From the NCBI GenBank assembly GCA_900552605.1, contig USAR01000090.1, forward strand, positions 1 through 6,303: a stretch of 6,303 nt of DNA, in the 5' to 3' direction. Positions 4,708-6,303 of the stretch are shown here, in pieces. How positions within the stretch are numbered: position 1 is the first letter of the stretch; the number at the start of each line of letters is the position of its first letter. The notes beneath the pieces were generated by a model. It saw nothing but the letters and a program-made list of their open reading frames with translations. It did not search any database and was not told where the DNA came from. The position numbers and the translations under genes are program-made. This DNA comes from an uncultured Oscillospiraceae bacterium. GTDB taxonomy: Bacteria; Bacillota; Clostridia; Oscillospirales; Acutalibacteraceae.

Positions 4708-6045
4708 TTAAAGAGTTCTCAGTCCTTTCGGATATCCGTTTTTGACCCTGCCTCCGACAGCCTTGCCGAACGAAAGCGGAATACCGTCAACAGCCACTCT
4801 CAAATAGCCGTTTTTTGTTATTCCCTCAGCCTCTGTTTCTTCACCGTGCAAAAAAGCCGCTGTGCGTTTGTCGGAAAGCTCAAGCGAAAGCTCGTTTTGC
4901 ACCGTTACTGCAGGCGATGAAAACATTGCGTGCGACGGCAAAAGCCTGCCCTTACGCTCGCTTCCGAGCGGCAGTCCCTGCCGCAAAACGCACAGTCCTT
5001 TAGGCAGAGCGCCAAGCTTTGATAAATAAAGTCCGCCGTCTGCACCCTTAATCAAATTGCCGTCGGGCAGCTTTATTCCGCTGTCGTCACAAAAGCTTTT
5101 TAAAGCGGCGACTGCCGCCTTCTGCGGCTCCGATTTCAAAAACGGAATCTCATTTCTTAAAGAATTGCCGCGCTTTTTGAATTTTGCAACAAAATGTCCC
5201 TCGCCGCCGTCCATCGGAAAAACTCTGACGGCGTTTTGAAGTCCCACAGCCGCTCTTCCGAAGCCGACTTCAATCGGCACCGCTTCAAAATCGCTGTGCT
5301 CTTTTAAAAACCACAAAACATTTTGCTCATTCTCTTCGTAGGAGAAGGTGCAGGTTGAATACACAAGCGTGCCGCCGTCTCTCAGCAAAACCGCCGCCCG
5401 GTTTAAAATCTCACGCTGTCTTTCGGCGCACATTGCAACATTTTCGCGGCTCCACATTTCCACCGCCTGCGGCTCTTTTCTGAACATTCCCTCTCCCGAG
5501 CACGGCGCGTCTACCAAAACCTTGTCAAAAGCGCCCTCAAGCTCCTTTGTAAGTACATCGGGCATTGCAGCGGATACCACACCGTTTGCAATTCCCATTC
5601 TCTCAAAATTGGAAACTATTATCTGCGCTCTGCGAAACACTGCGTCGTTTGACCAAATAAGACCTTCACCCGAAAGCTTTGCCGCAATCTGCGTGGACTT
5701 TCCGCCGGGTGCCGCGCAAAGGTCAAGCACATAATCTCCGGGTTTCGGGTCAAGCACCTCAACCGCTGTTGCCGCCGACGGCTCCTGCACGTAAAAAGCG
5801 CCTGCGTGATGATAAGGGTCGTTGCCTGCGGCAAAATCGGAGGAAATATAAAATGACTCTTTGCAAAAAGGCGACTGACCCTTTAAAAAATCACGTTTTA
5901 AAAACTGCTCTCGACTGCATTTAAGCGTATTGAGTCTCACAGCACGAAACGGAGGCTTTGAAAGGATGCCGAAATATTCCTCGCCGTCGTCATAGTTTTT
6001 CAAAATTTCACGAATGTCTTTTTTGTAGTTTTCAGGTAAAACCAA
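4708..6045 (-). CDS. rsmF: RsmF/NOP2-family rRNA (cytosine-C5) methyltransferase
   Basis: It should methylate a cytosine C5 of 16S rRNA using SAM, in the cytoplasm, as RsmF/YebU and RsmB relatives do. The exact target base cannot be read from sequence. The protein is 445 residues. The N-terminal RNA-binding part leads to HAGAFYVQEPSA (80-91). The Rossmann catalytic domain has motif I VLDLCAAPGGKST (106-118), motif IV VDAPCSGEGMF (178-188) with Cys182, and motif VI YSTCTFSYEENE (229-240) with Cys232. These are the two cysteines of RNA m5C enzymes, Cys232 being the expected nucleophile. The C-terminal RsmF-specific part includes GRLLPSHAMFSS (366-377) and ends KNGYPKGLRTL. The start is a TTG at 6045, supported by GGAGGG (6053-6058) seven bases upstream; no ATG is similarly placed. 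It is divergent from the small plus-strand gene, 71 bases away. The symbol is assigned by family architecture. Confidence 0.9.
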   Translation of the reverse strand: MVLPENYKKDIREILKNYDDGEEYFGILSKPPFRAVRLNTLKCSREQFLKRDFLKGQSPFCKESFYISSDFAAGNDPYHHAGAFYVQEPSAATAVEVLDPKPGDYVLDLCAAPGGKSTQIAAKLSGEGLIWSNDAVFRRAQIIVSNFERMGIANGVVSAAMPDVLTKELEGAFDKVLVDAPCSGEGMFRKEPQAVEMWSRENVAMCAERQREILNRAAVLLRDGGTLVYSTCTFSYEENEQNVLWFLKEHSDFEAVPIEVGFGRAAVGLQNAVRVFPMDGGEGHFVAKFKKRGNSLRNEIPFLKSEPQKAAVAALKSFCDDSGIKLPDGNLIKGADGGLYLSKLGALPKGLCVLRQGLPLGSERKGRLLPSHAMFSSPAVTVQNELSLELSDKRTAAFLHGEETEAEGITKNGYLRVAVDGIPLSFGKAVGGRVKNGYPKGLRTL

Positions 6046-6062
6046 ACTAATGCCCTCCGAGT

Positions 6063-6092
6063 GAATAAATTTTTTGAATTTCGTAAATAATA
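6063..6092 (+). promoter_or_regulatory. Possible sporulation (sigma-G-like) promoter of the Gln/Asn-rich gene
   Basis: GAATA (6063-6067) fits the -35 GHATR of Bacillus forespore sigma-G. Eighteen bases later AATAATA (6086-6092) fits the -10 CATNHTA at six of seven positions. This would place a start near 6098, just before the ribosome binding site. No good sigma-A pair was found in the 71-base divergent gap. Because the gap is AT-rich, the match is suggestive only. Confidence 0.3.
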
Positions 6093-6116
6093 CTAAATGA
6101 AAGTGGGGTGACTTTA

Positions 6117-6239
6117 ATGAGCAATCGTAACAATCAGCAAAACCAGCAGAACAATCAGCAGAATAACCGGCAGAACCAACAGCAGCAGAATCAGCAGCAG
6201 AATCAACAGCAGAATCAGCAGCAGAATCAAAACAGATAA
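6117..6239 (+). CDS. 40-residue Gln/Asn-rich small protein
   Basis: I do not recognise a named family. ATG at 6117 has an excellent ribosome binding site, GGGGTGA (6105-6111), five bases upstream, and the frame ends at TAA 6237-6239. The product begins MSNRNNQQNQQNNQQNNRQ and continues as repeats of QQQN to QNR. Apart from the first two residues it contains only Gln, Asn and four Arg, with no hydrophobic or acidic residue after Met1, so it should be unfolded and basic. Gamma-type small acid-soluble spore proteins are also Gln/Asn-rich, and a sigma-G-like promoter lies upstream, so a spore-associated role is possible but unproven. It is too short and repetitive for routine gene callers. It is divergent from the methyltransferase, and nothing clear follows it to the window end. 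Confidence 0.6.
   Translation: MSNRNNQQNQQNNQQNNRQNQQQQNQQQNQQQNQQQNQNR
6180..6227 (+). repeat. 12-base tandem repeat coding for QQQN
   Basis: Four consecutive 12-base units of CAGCAGCAGAAT, one with CAA for the first CAG, encode QQQN four times in the small protein. The near-identity at DNA level, including codon choice, points to recent slippage or unequal exchange. The whole-codon period keeps the frame when copy number changes. Confidence 0.9.
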
Positions 6240-6303
6240 ATTTATAACGATTATATGATACTGAAATGCAAAAAGCGTTTCGGATAAGTCGATACGATCG
6301 GCT

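Noticed and set aside
6266..6303. ATG-started frame running off the right edge
   Set aside because: Only 12 codons are visible, there is no Shine-Dalgarno upstream, and the translation shows no recognisable pattern.
1..6303. CRISPR arrays, insertion sequences, tRNA or rRNA genes
   Set aside because: No direct-repeat and spacer pattern, transposase, terminal-repeat pair, or tRNA/rRNA motif was seen on either strand.

Overview
The window looks like chromosomal DNA from a low-to-mid GC Firmicute, probably a gut Clostridia (Oscillospiraceae-like) member. The grounds are strong AGGAG-type ribosome binding sites, sigma-A-like promoters, a TTG start, the gene families present, what appears to be the 5' end of a glmS ribozyme, and a tiny Gln/Asn-rich protein of the kind found near spore functions. 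The assignment rests on style and context, not on a marker gene.

Layout. Everything from 1 to 6045 reads on the minus strand, so transcription runs from high to low coordinates: an RsmF-type rRNA cytosine methyltransferase (4708-6045); a 638-base intergenic stretch (4070-4707); mgtE, a CBS-domain magnesium channel (2693-4069); asnA, ammonia-dependent asparagine synthetase (1652-2659); a terminator; then glmM, phosphoglucosamine mutase (134-1501), with its own promoter. Below glmM come a perfect 13-bp hairpin (71-110) and, at the window edge, the sequence GATA|GCGCCAGACCG expected at the cleavage site of a glmS ribozyme. This implies that glmS lies just outside the window. Divergent from the methyltransferase, on the plus strand, is a 40-codon gene (6117-6239) for a low-complexity Gln/Asn protein with a 12-base internal tandem repeat.

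How the genes work together. glmM and the predicted off-window glmS are consecutive enzymes of the amino-sugar route to UDP-GlcNAc. The ribozyme would sense the GlmM-side product GlcN6P and shut off glmS. mgtE and asnA are 33 bases apart and share a terminator, so they probably form a two-gene operon, driven by a promoter near 4487-4515 with a leader of about 410 bases. I could not find an M-box in that leader. It does hold a short ORF with a good Shine-Dalgarno, and three tandem hairpins (4099-4195) ending 15 bases before the mgtE Shine-Dalgarno. The least explained parts of the window are this leader, the palindromic DNA around its promoter, and the Gln/Asn-rich microprotein.
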